Assembly: GCF_900215315.1 (NCBI RefSeq)
Contig: NZ_OBEB01000003.1
Location: forward strand, 1-64,000
Length of the DNA: 64,000 nucleotides
Direction: 5' to 3'
From: Arsukibacterium tuosuense
Lineage (GTDB): Bacteria > Pseudomonadota > Gammaproteobacteria > Enterobacterales > Alteromonadaceae
Part shown: positions 38,905 to 48,650 of the stretch, piece by piece
How positions within the stretch are numbered: the stretch's first letter is position 1
How the letters are laid out: every line of letters starts with the position of its first letter
Notes under the pieces: model-generated
Seen by the model: only the letters and a program-made list of their open reading frames with translations
Databases searched by the model: none
What the model was told of the DNA's origin: nothing
Program-made: the position numbers and the translations under genes

Positions 38905-39969
38905 TTAAAGTTCCACTTTAGCCGCTTTTATTGCCGCAACAAAGGGGTCATATGCGGCAACAACCGTATCAGCAGCTAACGGTTTACCTTCTTTAGTTAA
39001 CAGCGTTATCACGGTGCCAGCTGCAGCGCGCTGCAATACAATCTGGTAATCACTTTCTGCAATGGGTAAGACCGGCGGCGGTTCCTGACCCATCAGGGTT
39101 GACCACATGCCACGACTCGGTTTGCTGTAGCTCACATAGTACGTGAAAGCTGAACGATTAATATCGTTAACAGTAAAATTAAGTTGTTCAAACACGGGTT
39201 CTAACTGGGACCAGGTGACATCTATTGATTGCTGAGTAATAAAAGCCGGGTCGCCAGCACTATTCAAACCAGGCTCAAGACCCACTTCTGGCACCCGATC
39301 ACGGTTCGCGATCGCAGTCTCGATTTCAGCTACGGCTACCTGATTAATTAAGCCATTTAATAACGCCACCTCATTATCGCGGACAGTCGCTTTGCTCAAC
39401 TGAGCTTGCTTGTCAAAATACCGATGCTCCAGCAACGTAACCTTAACCGTCGCCGTTCTTCCATGCGGCCGTGGTTCAATATTAATAGCGTACCTGGCTT
39501 CATCTACTTGCTGTTCATCTTGCCAAAACCAAAAACCTTCTGTGCGATAACCTTTGATCCAGCCTGTCTCAAAATTCAGCTTATCACTGTCGGTGGCGTT
39601 GATGTCGATATTTTCAGCCGCAAAGTAATTACTGATTTGTGCCTTTAAAAACGGGATTAAATCACCCGTCAGGTCGTTCCGTTCAAACATCACTCTGGCC
39701 AGCTTTTCGGCCTCATCAGTGATCCGGCTGCTAGAGGCAGTTGCCAACACCAATACTGGTGACTTATCGGCTACGTCTCCGACCACGCCGTCGCTTTGTG
39801 GAATATCATACTTACCTGGCTGACGAGGCGTGGCCAGTTCGGCTGGAATGTCCAGCTTCACTTGCTGACGTTGCGCACGGCTGTCGGGCTCATCCTTAAA
39901 TACCGAACAACCGCTCAATAAAACAGTTGCCAGCGACAATGTGATACAACTCTTTTTCCAATAATGCAC
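38905..39969 (-). CDS. bamC: Outer membrane assembly lipoprotein BamC
   Basis: BamC is an accessory lipoprotein of the BAM complex that inserts beta-barrel proteins in the outer membrane. The protein is 354 residues with a lipobox LLSGC (lipidated C21). The following unstructured segment (PRQPGKYDIPQSDGVVGD) corresponds to the BamD-binding region, and two helix-grip domains follow. The start codon is GTG (39967-39969), with AGGAG eight bases upstream; no in-frame ATG is near. It lies between dapA and purC as in E. coli. Confidence 0.93.
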   Translation of the reverse strand: MHYWKKSCITLSLATVLLSGCSVFKDEPDSRAQRQQVKLDIPAELATPRQPGKYDIPQSDGVVGDVADKSPVLVLATASSSRITDEAEKLARVMFERNDLTGDLIPFLKAQISNYFAAENIDINATDSDKLNFETGWIKGYRTEGFWFWQDEQQVDEARYAINIEPRPHGRTATVKVTLLEHRYFDKQAQLSKATVRDNEVALLNGLINQVAVAEIETAIANRDRVPEVGLEPGLNSAGDPAFITQQSIDVTWSQLEPVFEQLNFTVNDINRSAFTYYVSYSKPSRGMWSTLMGQEPPPVLPIAESDYQIVLQRAAAGTVITLLTKEGKPLAADTVVAAYDPFVAAIKAAKVEL

Positions 39970-40048
39970 CTATACTACTCCTGAGAAGGTCTTTCTGAGA
40001 ACCCGGCTGCCAGCGCCCGGTGAAATTAGTCAATATATAATTCTGACA

Positions 40049-40930
40049 CTAAGCCAGTAACCCGGCGTGTCGTAATGCCTGTTCGATTATCCCGTGATGA
40101 ATTGGTTCCAGCTGTGTTAATGGTAAGCGCATTAAATCTGAGTCAATTAAGCCCATTCGCTGCAACGCCCACTTTGTCGGTATCGGATTTGACTCTATAA
40201 AAAGCTGATGATGCAAGCCTTGTAACTGGTCGTCCAGCACTTTAGCTTCTGCATCACGTTTTGTCAGCGCCAGTTTACATAGTCTGGCCATCAGCGCCGG
40301 CGCAACGTTTGCAGTAACTGAAATTACCCCATGCCCGCCGGCCTGCATAAAAGCAAGACTGGTGGCGTCATCACCGCTTAACAAGGCAAAACCGGCCGGA
40401 CAACGTTGCTGCAGTTCGCTCAGCCGGGTGAGCGAGCCGGTTGCTTCTTTAATTCCCACAATATTATCTGTCATCGCCAGCTCTGCAACTGTCTCTGGCA
40501 ACAGGTCTACACCAGTTCGCCCCGGCACGTTGTAAAGCAACACCGGCTTAGCCGTTGCGGCTGCTATTTGCTGAAAATGCGCAAGTAACCCTTTTTGCAT
40601 TGGTTTATTATAAAACGGTGTCACTGTCAGAAAGCCGTCTATCGCCAGTTTATCCAGCTCGCAGGTACGCGCTACCCCTTCAGATGTCGCATTGGTGCCA
40701 TTGCCCGCTAATACAGGTATTTGACCGCTGACCTGACTGGCAACCCGGCTGATAATATCCAGTTGCTCAGCAAAACTAAGCGTTGCTGCCTCGGCTGTGG
40801 TACCCATTACAACCAGGCCATCCGTCCCTTGTTGCAAATGAAAGTCGACCAGATGCCCCAGACCTTTATAATCAATTTCGCCATCTGCCAACATCGGGGT
40901 TACTAAGGCAACAAAACTTCCACTGAACAT
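40049..40930 (-). CDS. dapA: 4-hydroxy-tetrahydrodipicolinate synthase
   Basis: DapA condenses pyruvate with aspartate semialdehyde, the branch point to lysine and diaminopimelate. It is 293 residues. Visible are MFSGSFVALVTPMLADGEID, the substrate-binding TTAEAATL, the catalytic tyrosine in LLYNVPGRTG, and Schiff-base lysine in GIKEATGSL. The ATG at 40928-40930 matches the E. coli start MFTGS; the GTG upstream at 40957 has no ribosome site. It is divergent from gcvR, as in E. coli. Confidence 0.96.
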   Translation of the reverse strand: MFSGSFVALVTPMLADGEIDYKGLGHLVDFHLQQGTDGLVVMGTTAEAATLSFAEQLDIISRVASQVSGQIPVLAGNGTNATSEGVARTCELDKLAIDGFLTVTPFYNKPMQKGLLAHFQQIAAATAKPVLLYNVPGRTGVDLLPETVAELAMTDNIVGIKEATGSLTRLSELQQRCPAGFALLSGDDATSLAFMQAGGHGVISVTANVAPALMARLCKLALTKRDAEAKVLDDQLQGLHHQLFIESNPIPTKWALQRMGLIDSDLMRLPLTQLEPIHHGIIEQALRHAGLLA

Positions 40931-41113
40931 CACAGGTAAGGGCTCCACATTAAACACAGGCGTTAATTACAAGGCGGCCTATGTTAAAGAGTGCAGCAGA
41001 CAAACACAAGACGCGAAACCGATAATGCTAATAGTTAGCCAAACCTGCTTATGTTAAGCTTATTGGACTGTTTAGTATCACTTTTTATTTCAACATTTTT
41101 TGGTTGGAGTTTT

Positions 41114-41635
41114 ATGTCTCAACAACTCGTAATTACCGCCATTGGTACTGACCGTACAGGAATCGTTAGTAAGCTGGCCAGACTGGTAACTGATTACAAT
41201 GCTAATATCATTGACAGCCGTATGGCAGTATTTGGCAATGAGTTTACTTTTATTATGCTTATTCAGGGTGATCAGGCGGCGATCAGCAAAATTGAACACC
41301 TGATCCCGGCGCTTGGTCTTGAACTTGATCTGACGACTATGACTAAACGTACAACCGCCCGGCCCCGCACTCAGGTTGCTGCACATTATGTGCTGGACTA
41401 CTCAGGACCCGACCGGGTAGGCACCATGGGCGCGATTACCGGATTACTGGCCAGCCAGAATATTTATATCGGCGCGTTACAATCGGCAACATCGGTTAAT
41501 GATGACAACACCGTGCATATGCACAGCCAGATGATCCTGGAAATTCCTGATGGTGTGCAGCCAGCATTAATTGAAAACCAGGTTATGACCTTGCTGGCCG
41601 AACTGAATCTTACTGGTACTTTTACTGTTCGATAA
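41114..41635 (+). CDS. gcvR: Glycine cleavage system transcriptional repressor GcvR
   Basis: GcvR has two ACT domains and no DNA-binding domain; in E. coli it binds glycine and restrains GcvA at the gcvTHP promoter. The protein is 173 residues: first ACT domain QLVITAIGTDRTGIVSKLAR, second domain YVLDYSGPDRVGTMGAITGL. The ATG at 41114 is preceded by TTGGAG at four bases. It is followed 46 bases later by bcp, the gcvR-bcp pair of E. coli. Confidence 0.93.
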   Translation: MSQQLVITAIGTDRTGIVSKLARLVTDYNANIIDSRMAVFGNEFTFIMLIQGDQAAISKIEHLIPALGLELDLTTMTKRTTARPRTQVAAHYVLDYSGPDRVGTMGAITGLLASQNIYIGALQSATSVNDDNTVHMHSQMILEIPDGVQPALIENQVMTLLAELNLTGTFTVR

Positions 41636-41681
41636 GCCCTGAAGTACCGCGACACTACTTAATCCCGTCAAAGGAGTTACT

Positions 41682-42152
41682 ATGCATACATTAACCACTG
41701 GCCAGCAAGCACCTGACTTTACGCTGCCAGATCAGCACAACCAACCCGTTAGCTTAAGCGGGTTACTTAAAGACAGCAGAGTCCTGGTGTATTTTTATCC
41801 AAAAGCCATGACACCGGGTTGTACGGTTCAGGCCTGTGGCTTACGGGACAGTCAGACAAAGCTTGCGGAACATGGTGTAAAAGTTGTTGGCATCAGCACT
41901 GACGCCCCTGCCCGGCTGGCAAAATTTGCCGAACGGGACCAGCTTAACTTTATCCTGCTTGGTGATGAGGATCATCAGGTTGCCGACCAGTTTGGTGTAT
42001 GGGGCAGCAAAAAATTTATGGGTAAAATATACGATGGTTTACACCGGCTGAGCTTCCTGGTAAATCAGGACGGCAGCATTGCCCATGTATTTGATAAATT
42101 CAAAACGAAAGATCACCATCAGGTGGTGATCGACTACCTGCAAAGTCAGTAA
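41682..42152 (+). CDS. bcp: Thioredoxin-dependent peroxiredoxin Bcp
   Basis: Bcp is an atypical 2-Cys peroxiredoxin of the BCP/PrxQ subfamily that reduces hydroperoxides using thioredoxin. In 156 residues it has the peroxidatic C47 and resolving C52 in AMTPGCTVQACGLRD, five residues apart as in E. coli, and the conserved FYPK upstream. AAGGAG precedes the ATG. It ends the gcvR-bcp unit; the next gene, about 105 bases on, has its own ribosome site. Confidence 0.95.
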   Translation: MHTLTTGQQAPDFTLPDQHNQPVSLSGLLKDSRVLVYFYPKAMTPGCTVQACGLRDSQTKLAEHGVKVVGISTDAPARLAKFAERDQLNFILLGDEDHQVADQFGVWGSKKFMGKIYDGLHRLSFLVNQDGSIAHVFDKFKTKDHHQVVIDYLQSQ

Positions 42153-42258
42153 CGGTTCGCTAACCCGGTATTTGTCGTGCCAGCTGGCCATTCTGGCCTG
42201 TCTTTATGTCAAATGCCGGCACAACGGCTAGGATAACCAAAACCTTACAGGAGATGCT

Positions 42259-43383
42259 ATGAATAAGCTGACAAAAATGCTTTGCAGCAGTGCTGCGCTG
42301 CTGGCAGTAAGCACTGGCCTCTGTGCCCAACAGAGCATAGAAATTAAATCTGAGAAAGCGACCATCCAGCTTCAGGTTGTCAGTGAGGGGCTTGAGCACC
42401 CCTGGGGCCTGGCATTTTTGGGCGATGGCAAAATGCTGGTAACAGAACGAGCCGGCCGCATGCGCTATGTTAATGCCGATGGCAGCCTGAGTGAACCATT
42501 ATCGGGGTTGCCCGACATCACTGTCGCAGGCCAGGGTGGTCTGCTGGATGTTATTCTTCACCCGCAGTTTGCAAAAAACAACCAGATTTTTTTCAGCTAT
42601 AACGAACCAGGTGAGACTGGCAGCAGCACCGCAGTGGCCCGAGCCACGCTTACAGATAATGCTATCAGCGATGTTCAGGTTATTTTCAGCGCTCAACCCA
42701 AGTTTGCCAGCCGCCACCATTTTGGCGGCCGTCTGGTGTTTGCTGACAATGGTGACTTATTTATCACACTCGGTGATCGCGGTCAGCGCCGTGACGATGC
42801 GCAAACCTTTGACACTCACCACGGCAAAGTGGTGAGGGTGACAACCGACGGAAGCCCTTCCGCTGCTAACCCTTACTTACAGCGGGCTGATGCACTTTCA
42901 GATGTCTGGTCTTATGGTCATCGTAATATTCAGGGTGCGGCATTGCATCCGCAAACCAGACAGCTCTGGACCCATGAACATGGACCGCAAGGCGGTGATG
43001 AGATTAACATCGCCCGCGCTGATCACAACTACGGCTGGCCGGAAATTACCTATGGTGAAGAATATGGTGGCGGTAAAATTGGTAAAACCAAACAAGATGG
43101 TATGGAACAACCCCTGCACTATTGGGTGCCGTCGATTGCACCGAGTGGGATGACGTTTTATACCGGTGAGCTGTTTAAAGCCTGGCAACAAAACCTGCTG
43201 GTGGGCTCCCTGAAATTTGGCCAGCTGGTACGACTGGAACTCAGTGGCGAAAAAGTTACTGATGAAGAACGGATAATGATTGGCCAGCGTATTCGTGATG
43301 TCCGGCAGGGACCGGATGGCGCGATATACTTATTAACTGATCAGAAAAATGGCCAGATCTTACGACTAACACCGATAAAATAA
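42259..43383 (+). CDS. PQQ-dependent aldose sugar dehydrogenase (YliI-like)
   Basis: This 374-residue periplasmic six-bladed propeller belongs to the soluble glucose/sorbosone dehydrogenase family, close to E. coli YliI. A signal peptide ends near residue 23 (LLAVSTGLCAQQ). PQQ and active-site motifs include SRHHFGGRLVFADNGDLFIT with the catalytic-type histidine, SYGHRNIQGAALHP with the Arg-Asn pair, and LWTHEHGPQGGDEINI. Such enzymes oxidise aldose sugars with PQQ and Ca2+. No PQQ biosynthesis gene is in the window, and the next gene, 14 bases away, looks like a PQQ importer. Confidence 0.92.
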   Translation: MNKLTKMLCSSAALLAVSTGLCAQQSIEIKSEKATIQLQVVSEGLEHPWGLAFLGDGKMLVTERAGRMRYVNADGSLSEPLSGLPDITVAGQGGLLDVILHPQFAKNNQIFFSYNEPGETGSSTAVARATLTDNAISDVQVIFSAQPKFASRHHFGGRLVFADNGDLFITLGDRGQRRDDAQTFDTHHGKVVRVTTDGSPSAANPYLQRADALSDVWSYGHRNIQGAALHPQTRQLWTHEHGPQGGDEINIARADHNYGWPEITYGEEYGGGKIGKTKQDGMEQPLHYWVPSIAPSGMTFYTGELFKAWQQNLLVGSLKFGQLVRLELSGEKVTDEERIMIGQRIRDVRQGPDGAIYLLTDQKNGQILRLTPIK

Positions 43384-43397
43384 CAGGACACCTCCTT

Positions 43398-45419
43398 TTG
43401 CTTTGTTTCAAACCATTACTTACCGCCAGTTCACTGGCGGTACTTTTCCATGCGTCAGCCATTAGTGCTGAAGAGCCGGTTGAAATCATCGTTATCAGTG
43501 CCACCAACAGTGCACAAAACTGGCTGCAAAGCCCAGCCAGTATCGATATCTCCTGGCCCGAGCAGTCCGGACTGCTCTTCGACAGTGCCCAGCTGTTGCA
43601 AGGTATCCCTGGCTTGCAAGCAGACAGCAGGGCAAATTTTGCGCAAGACACCCGCTTGAGTGTGCGGGGTTTTGGCAGTCGCAGTCCCTTTGGAATAAGG
43701 GGGATCTACCTGCAACAAGATGGCATTCCGCTAAGTGCACCAGATGGTCAGGGCCAACTTGCCAGTGTCTTACTTGATAATGTGCAAAGCCTGGAAGTAT
43801 TGCGGGGCCCGCTGGCGGTGCTTTATGGCAACGGCGCCGGTGCAGTGATTTCACTTAATAGCCGGCAGTACAGTCAGAACGAACTGACAACCCGTGCTGC
43901 GCTGAGTGAACAACATCAGCAACAACAACTTAATCTCGCACTGGTAAGTGATCAACAAAGCCTGCAACTTGCAGCAAAGCAGTTTAAAACAAAAGGCTAC
44001 CGTCCACACTCGCGGGCAGCGAAAGACCAACTGCAGTTTAACTGGCAGCGGCGTTTAACAGACAGTCTGCAATTCAACCTGCGTTATGATTGGACATACG
44101 ATCCTTACTTGCAGGATCCATTGAGTTTAAGTCCGGAGCAGTGGCGACAGGATCCACGCCAGACGATTGCAGCGGCAACCTTATTTGATACCGAGAAAAC
44201 AGTAAAACAAAGACAAACCAGCATCAGTTTAACTGATGATGGTACTAACCCGTTCCAGCTCGCGTTGTGGCAGGGCGAGCGCGATATTAATCAGCGTCTG
44301 CCTTTTCCCGGTTCAGCCGTTACCTCAGCGGGCGGCGAAGTACTGCTGAACAGGCAGTATCATGGCCTGAAAGGTCAGTATCAGCTAACGCTGCATAACA
44401 ACGTTAACGCGGTTATCGGCGGCAGTGCGGTCCGGACCGATGATCGGCGCTTTGGCTTTATTAATGATTTTGGACAACGTGGTGAACTGCGCCGGGATGA
44501 AAACAATCAGGCCAGCAATATTGATGGGTTTATCCGGCTGAATTATCAGGCCAGTGCAGATATTAACTGGCATGGTGGCTGGCGCTACACCGATTTAACC
44601 TATCAGATAACCGATTATTATATTCAGGGTGAAAACCCGGATGATAGTGGCACCCGCAACTACTATCAGCAAGCTTTTGCGGTTGGCGTTAACTGGCAGT
44701 TAAGTTCACAACTCGCCTGGTTTGCCAGTGCCGGCAAAGGCTTCGAAACCCCTACTCTGGCAGAACTGGCTTACAGCCCGAATGGTGGGGGTATCAACCT
44801 GCAACTTGCTGCCAGTACTAACCAGCAATGGGAAACAGGCCTTAAATGGCAAAACAACCAGCAGCGGGCCAGTTTCAGCCTGTTTAATATCGATACTGAC
44901 AATGAAATTATTGCTCAAAACAGTGATGGTGGACGCACCAGTTTTGCCAATGCCAGTAAAACAAGCAGAGTTGGTCTGGAGTTGCAGTGGCATTACCAAT
45001 TATCAGCACAATGGCGCTCTGAGCTATCCGGGCATATTTTACGAGCAGAATTTGATGATGGCGTAAGAGCTGGCATGCAATTACCCGGGGTGGCAGCCAG
45101 TGAACTTAACTGGCAGTGGCACTTCACGCCATTATTAACGGTACCGCTGCATGTCACACTGCAAAGCCACTATCGTAGCAAGGTATATACCACTGATGAC
45201 AATAGTGATGCCGCTCCGGCCGCTATCCATTTCAGCGCCAGTGTACATAGCCAGCAACGATATCAGCATTGGCAATTCAGTCAGTGGCTCAGCCTGAATA
45301 ACATTACTGATAAAGCCTATGTCGGTGCAGTGGTCGTTAATCAGGCCAATGGCAGATCATTTGAACCTGCCGCTGGCCGTGAATTTGCCGCCGGTATTGC
45401 CGTAAGTTATCGCTGGTAA
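43398..45419 (+). CDS. pqqU: TonB-dependent receptor, probable PqqU (YncD) orthologue for PQQ uptake
   Basis: This is a 673-residue outer-membrane TonB-dependent receptor. The signal peptide ends at HASAISA; the plug carries LSVRGFGSRSPFGIRGIYLQ and LEVLRGPLAVLYGNGAG. From memory of E. coli YncD (PqqU), conserved blocks recur across the barrel: GQRGELRRDENN, AGKGFETPTLAELAY, DTDNEIIAQNSDGGRTSF, and the C-terminal AYVGAVVVNQANGRSFEPAA ending in aromatic W. The start codon is TTG, with an AGGA upstream; no ATG is available before the signal peptide. It lies 14 bases after a PQQ-dependent dehydrogenase, supporting PQQ as substrate. Confidence 0.85.
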   Translation: MLCFKPLLTASSLAVLFHASAISAEEPVEIIVISATNSAQNWLQSPASIDISWPEQSGLLFDSAQLLQGIPGLQADSRANFAQDTRLSVRGFGSRSPFGIRGIYLQQDGIPLSAPDGQGQLASVLLDNVQSLEVLRGPLAVLYGNGAGAVISLNSRQYSQNELTTRAALSEQHQQQQLNLALVSDQQSLQLAAKQFKTKGYRPHSRAAKDQLQFNWQRRLTDSLQFNLRYDWTYDPYLQDPLSLSPEQWRQDPRQTIAAATLFDTEKTVKQRQTSISLTDDGTNPFQLALWQGERDINQRLPFPGSAVTSAGGEVLLNRQYHGLKGQYQLTLHNNVNAVIGGSAVRTDDRRFGFINDFGQRGELRRDENNQASNIDGFIRLNYQASADINWHGGWRYTDLTYQITDYYIQGENPDDSGTRNYYQQAFAVGVNWQLSSQLAWFASAGKGFETPTLAELAYSPNGGGINLQLAASTNQQWETGLKWQNNQQRASFSLFNIDTDNEIIAQNSDGGRTSFANASKTSRVGLELQWHYQLSAQWRSELSGHILRAEFDDGVRAGMQLPGVAASELNWQWHFTPLLTVPLHVTLQSHYRSKVYTTDDNSDAAPAAIHFSASVHSQQRYQHWQFSQWLSLNNITDKAYVGAVVVNQANGRSFEPAAGREFAAGIAVSYRW

Positions 45420-45454
45420 CTCTGGTCCGGTGACACTGGTATTGTCGGTTAGGA

Positions 45455-46540
45455 TTAAACCGGGCCATCCACAGCATTTTCCGGCTGTGGGTGAACTCTG
45501 CTGGACCAGGCTTTTATCGTCGCTTTCACCAGCGATGCCAGCGGAATAGCAAAGAAAATTCCCCAGAAACCAAAAAGACCACCGAAGAACAGCACAGCAA
45601 TAATAATAAACACCGGGTTCAGGTCGACAACCTCAGAGAATAACAAAGGCACCAGCACATTACCGTCCAATGCCTGAATAATGCCGTAAGCAAGCATCAG
45701 GTAGCCAAATTCAGCGGTAAGCCCCCACTGAAACAGTGCAACCAGGGCTATAGGCAGCGTTGCCAACGCAGCGCCGATATAAGGAACCAATACTGAAAAC
45801 CCGACACATACCGCCAGTAATAACGCATAATTCAAACCAAACAGAGTGAAGACAACAAAACTGACTGCACCTACAATCAGGATCTCCAGAATTTTCCCCC
45901 GGATGTAATTCATAATCTGACCATTCATTTCATGCCAGACCTGACTAATCAATTTGCGTTCGGTTGGCAGCAAGCCAACAAAGCTGCTGCTTAGCGACTC
46001 TTTATCCTTCAGCATAAAAAACACCATCACCGGTACCAGTACCAAATAAATAAGTACCGCGACGACGTCAAAAATCGAGGCCAGTGAAAGTGACAGAATT
46101 TCCCGGCTAAATGTCATCAAACGCTCATCAGCGGTCTGAATCATCAAGTAAATTTGTTCAGCACTAACCACGCCGGGGAATAATTCAGGCAGTTCAAGTA
46201 AATAGGTTTTACCTGACTCGATCATACTGGGTAAGTCTCTGGCCAGATTACGTCCCTGCGCCCAGGCAGCCGGAATAATTGACATGACGATAAGAGTAAT
46301 TACAGAAATAAAACTCACAACAACCACAGTCGTACTGATAGTACGGCTAAAGCCCAGCCTGGATAAGCGCGCTACCGGCCACTCCAGTAAATAAGCAAAC
46401 GCAATGGCCACCAATACCGGGCCGAGCATACCACTTAACCAATAGATCGCCAGAAAACCCAATAACAGTGTTAAAAATAAGGTAACAACCTGAGGGTCTG
46501 AAAATTTATTGGTATACCACTTTTTTAACCAGTCCAGCAT
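45455..46540 (-). CDS. perM: AI-2E family transporter PerM
   Basis: This 361-residue polytopic inner-membrane protein of the AI-2E exporter/PerM family has about eight membrane segments in the usual 3+5 layout, starting with VTLFLTLLLGFLAIYWLSGM, and the family segment VGFSVLVPYIGAALATLPIA. The transported substrate is not known for PerM. The ATG at 46538-46540 is preceded by GGAG. It is divergent from bepA, which is also its E. coli neighbour. Confidence 0.92.
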   Translation of the reverse strand: MLDWLKKWYTNKFSDPQVVTLFLTLLLGFLAIYWLSGMLGPVLVAIAFAYLLEWPVARLSRLGFSRTISTTVVVVSFISVITLIVMSIIPAAWAQGRNLARDLPSMIESGKTYLLELPELFPGVVSAEQIYLMIQTADERLMTFSREILSLSLASIFDVVAVLIYLVLVPVMVFFMLKDKESLSSSFVGLLPTERKLISQVWHEMNGQIMNYIRGKILEILIVGAVSFVVFTLFGLNYALLLAVCVGFSVLVPYIGAALATLPIALVALFQWGLTAEFGYLMLAYGIIQALDGNVLVPLLFSEVVDLNPVFIIIAVLFFGGLFGFWGIFFAIPLASLVKATIKAWSSRVHPQPENAVDGPV

Positions 46541-46794
46541 AACGCCGCTCCAACCCTTTGCTTGTAAAAACATCGTATTGGCTCAGTATAACTAACTTAA
46601 AACAAATTTTGTGGCTTATCTGTCAGTCCAGCTACTGATTATGCTAAATTATCGCTTCTTCTGCTAAATATACTGATTGCGTTATGACAACCTGACAGGC
46701 CACAATAAATAGCTGTTTGCTACTGAACTAAATCGTTAATTAACAGACCAATCTTCCAGTAAATGTCATCATCTGACACTAATATCGGGGCAGT

Positions 46795-48243
46795 ATGTCA
46801 TATAAAGCAGCACAGCAGTTTCTAATAGGTTGCGTGGCCAGTTTCAGCATTATAAGTGGCTCTGTCGTAGCCCAGTCAGGATTGCCCGACATAGGTGGCA
46901 ACGCTTTCTCAACCATCACACCTGAAAAAGAAAAACAGCTGGGCGATGTCATGATGCGCCAGACCCGGGGTAGCTTGCCCATGGTATACGACCCACTGCT
47001 TGATGAGTACATCAACGACCTGGGCAACCGTCTGGTAGCACGCGCCAGCGACGTCAAATTTCCTTTTAAGTTTTATTGGGTTAACAACAAAAACATCAAT
47101 GCCTTTGCGACCCTGGGCGGTAATATTGCGTCTCATACCGGCACACTGGCCGTCTCAGATTCTGAGAGTGAATTTGCTTCAGTTATCGCTCATGAAATTG
47201 CTCACGTTACGCAACGCCATATCGCCCGTTTTGTCGAAGCACAAAATCAACGTGCGCCGATGTCTTTAGCCGCCATATTAGGGGCAATTGTACTGGCCAG
47301 TGTAAATGCTGAAGCCGGAATGGCGGCGATGATGGCGACACAAGGTGCAGCACAGCAAAGCGCTATTAATTTCACTCGTGGCAATGAGCAAGAAGCTGAC
47401 CGGATAGGCATGAAAGTACTGGCGGACTCGGGCTTTGACCCTTACGCCGTTCCCGAGTTTTTTTATAAACTTACTCAGCAAAACCGTTTTGTAAATCAGC
47501 AATTAGCATTTTTGCAAACGCACCCCCTGTCTCAGGCTCGGGTTAGCGATACCCGACTTCGGGCTGAACAATTTCCAAAGCGCTATGTTCCTGATAGCAA
47601 AGACTACATTTTAAGTAAAGCCAGGGTGCTGGCACGATATCAATACTCAAGCAAAGAGACTGTAGAAATATTTCAACAAAGGTTAAGTCAGCCAGGAGGC
47701 AACACTAAGGCTAACCTTTACGGTCTGGCTCTGGCTAAACTTGATAACGGCCTGTTCGCTGATGCGCAGCAAATCATCGAAGATTTACTGCAGCAAGATC
47801 CACATAACTTATATTACGTAGATGCGTATACTGATATTTTGCTGGGACAGAATCAATTTGAAAAAGCACTGGAAATGCTGGAGCAAGAGTATCTAATCAG
47901 GCCCAATAATCAGGTTGTTACCCTTAATTACGCTAATGCTGCAGTTAAAGCTGGCAGCTATCGTCTGGCTATCCACCTGCTTCGCAACTTACTCTATTAC
48001 AAAAGCGACAATATTCTGGCTTACGATTTATTATCTGCGGCCTACAAGCAACTGGAAGATTATCCGAAATATTACGAGGCCCGGGCAGATTTGTATTACC
48101 AACTGGCTAATTACCCGAAAGCCATTGATGATCTGAACGAGGCACTTAATCATATTGGTGAAAAATCCCGGCTGGAAAACAGACGGGTTGAGGCAAAAAA
48201 ACAACAACTACAGGCTGAGTTTGATCGGCTTAAACAAATGTAA
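46795..48243 (+). CDS. bepA: Beta-barrel assembly-enhancing protease BepA
   Basis: BepA is a periplasmic M48 metalloprotease with a TPR domain that helps LptD maturation and degrades stalled outer-membrane proteins. In 482 residues a signal peptide ends near residue 26, the zinc motif HEIAH spans H133-H137, and the third ligand glutamate is in NEQEADRIGMKVL. The C-terminal half holds TPR-like helices (LEMLEQEYLIRPNNQVVTL). The 220-base gap to perM should hold the divergent promoters. Confidence 0.95.
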   Translation: MSYKAAQQFLIGCVASFSIISGSVVAQSGLPDIGGNAFSTITPEKEKQLGDVMMRQTRGSLPMVYDPLLDEYINDLGNRLVARASDVKFPFKFYWVNNKNINAFATLGGNIASHTGTLAVSDSESEFASVIAHEIAHVTQRHIARFVEAQNQRAPMSLAAILGAIVLASVNAEAGMAAMMATQGAAQQSAINFTRGNEQEADRIGMKVLADSGFDPYAVPEFFYKLTQQNRFVNQQLAFLQTHPLSQARVSDTRLRAEQFPKRYVPDSKDYILSKARVLARYQYSSKETVEIFQQRLSQPGGNTKANLYGLALAKLDNGLFADAQQIIEDLLQQDPHNLYYVDAYTDILLGQNQFEKALEMLEQEYLIRPNNQVVTLNYANAAVKAGSYRLAIHLLRNLLYYKSDNILAYDLLSAAYKQLEDYPKYYEARADLYYQLANYPKAIDDLNEALNHIGEKSRLENRRVEAKKQQLQAEFDRLKQM

Positions 48244-48245
48244 GC

Positions 48246-48281
48246 CGGGTTAGCAGTCAGCTTCGACCAGCTAACCCGTTT
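48246..48281 (+). terminator. Hairpin after bepA, possible weak terminator
   Basis: CGGGTTAGC pairs with GCTAACCCG across a 15-base loop, followed by TTTC. It lies between bepA and arsC; the short T run suggests attenuation more than full termination. Confidence 0.5.
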
Positions 48282-48302
48282 CAAGACGTTAACGGAAAAA
48301 TT

Positions 48303-48650
48303 ATGATTACTATTTACCACAATCCACGCTGCTCAAAAAGCCGCGAGGCCTTGGCGCTGCTACAGCAACATGACAGTAAAAGTTTGACTGTTATTGACTA
48401 TATGAAAACACCGCCGACATATGACGAGCTAACCAATATACTCGCCAAACTCAACATTCCTGCCCGCAGCTTGTTACGCGCAAAAGAAACCGAGTATTCC
48501 AGCCTGCAATTAAATGACCCTGCCCTCACTGAGCAACAGCTTATAACGGCAATGACAGAACACCCGAAACTCATTGAGCGCCCAATTGTTATCAATGGTG
48601 AAAAGGCAGCCATTGGCAGACCACTAAGTAATATAAGCGCGATTCTCTGA
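48303..48650 (+). CDS. arsC: Glutaredoxin-dependent arsenate reductase-type protein (ArsC/YfgD)
   Basis: This 115-residue thioredoxin-fold enzyme of the ArsC family has the catalytic cysteine C10 in HNPRCSKSREAL and the later arginine motif LIERPIVI. In E. coli the orthologous position next to bepA is held by YfgD. Since no arsR or arsB is adjacent, arsenic resistance may not be its main role. Its stop overlaps the wrbA start (TGATG), so it is the first of arsC-wrbA-DUF2069. Confidence 0.92.
   Translation: MITIYHNPRCSKSREALALLQQHDSKSLTVIDYMKTPPTYDELTNILAKLNIPARSLLRAKETEYSSLQLNDPALTEQQLITAMTEHPKLIERPIVINGEKAAIGRPLSNISAIL

Noticed and set aside
46541..46794. Possible mobile element or RNA gene in the perM-bepA gap
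   Set aside because: Nothing but AT-rich divergent promoter-like DNA is visible, with no repeats or stable hairpins.
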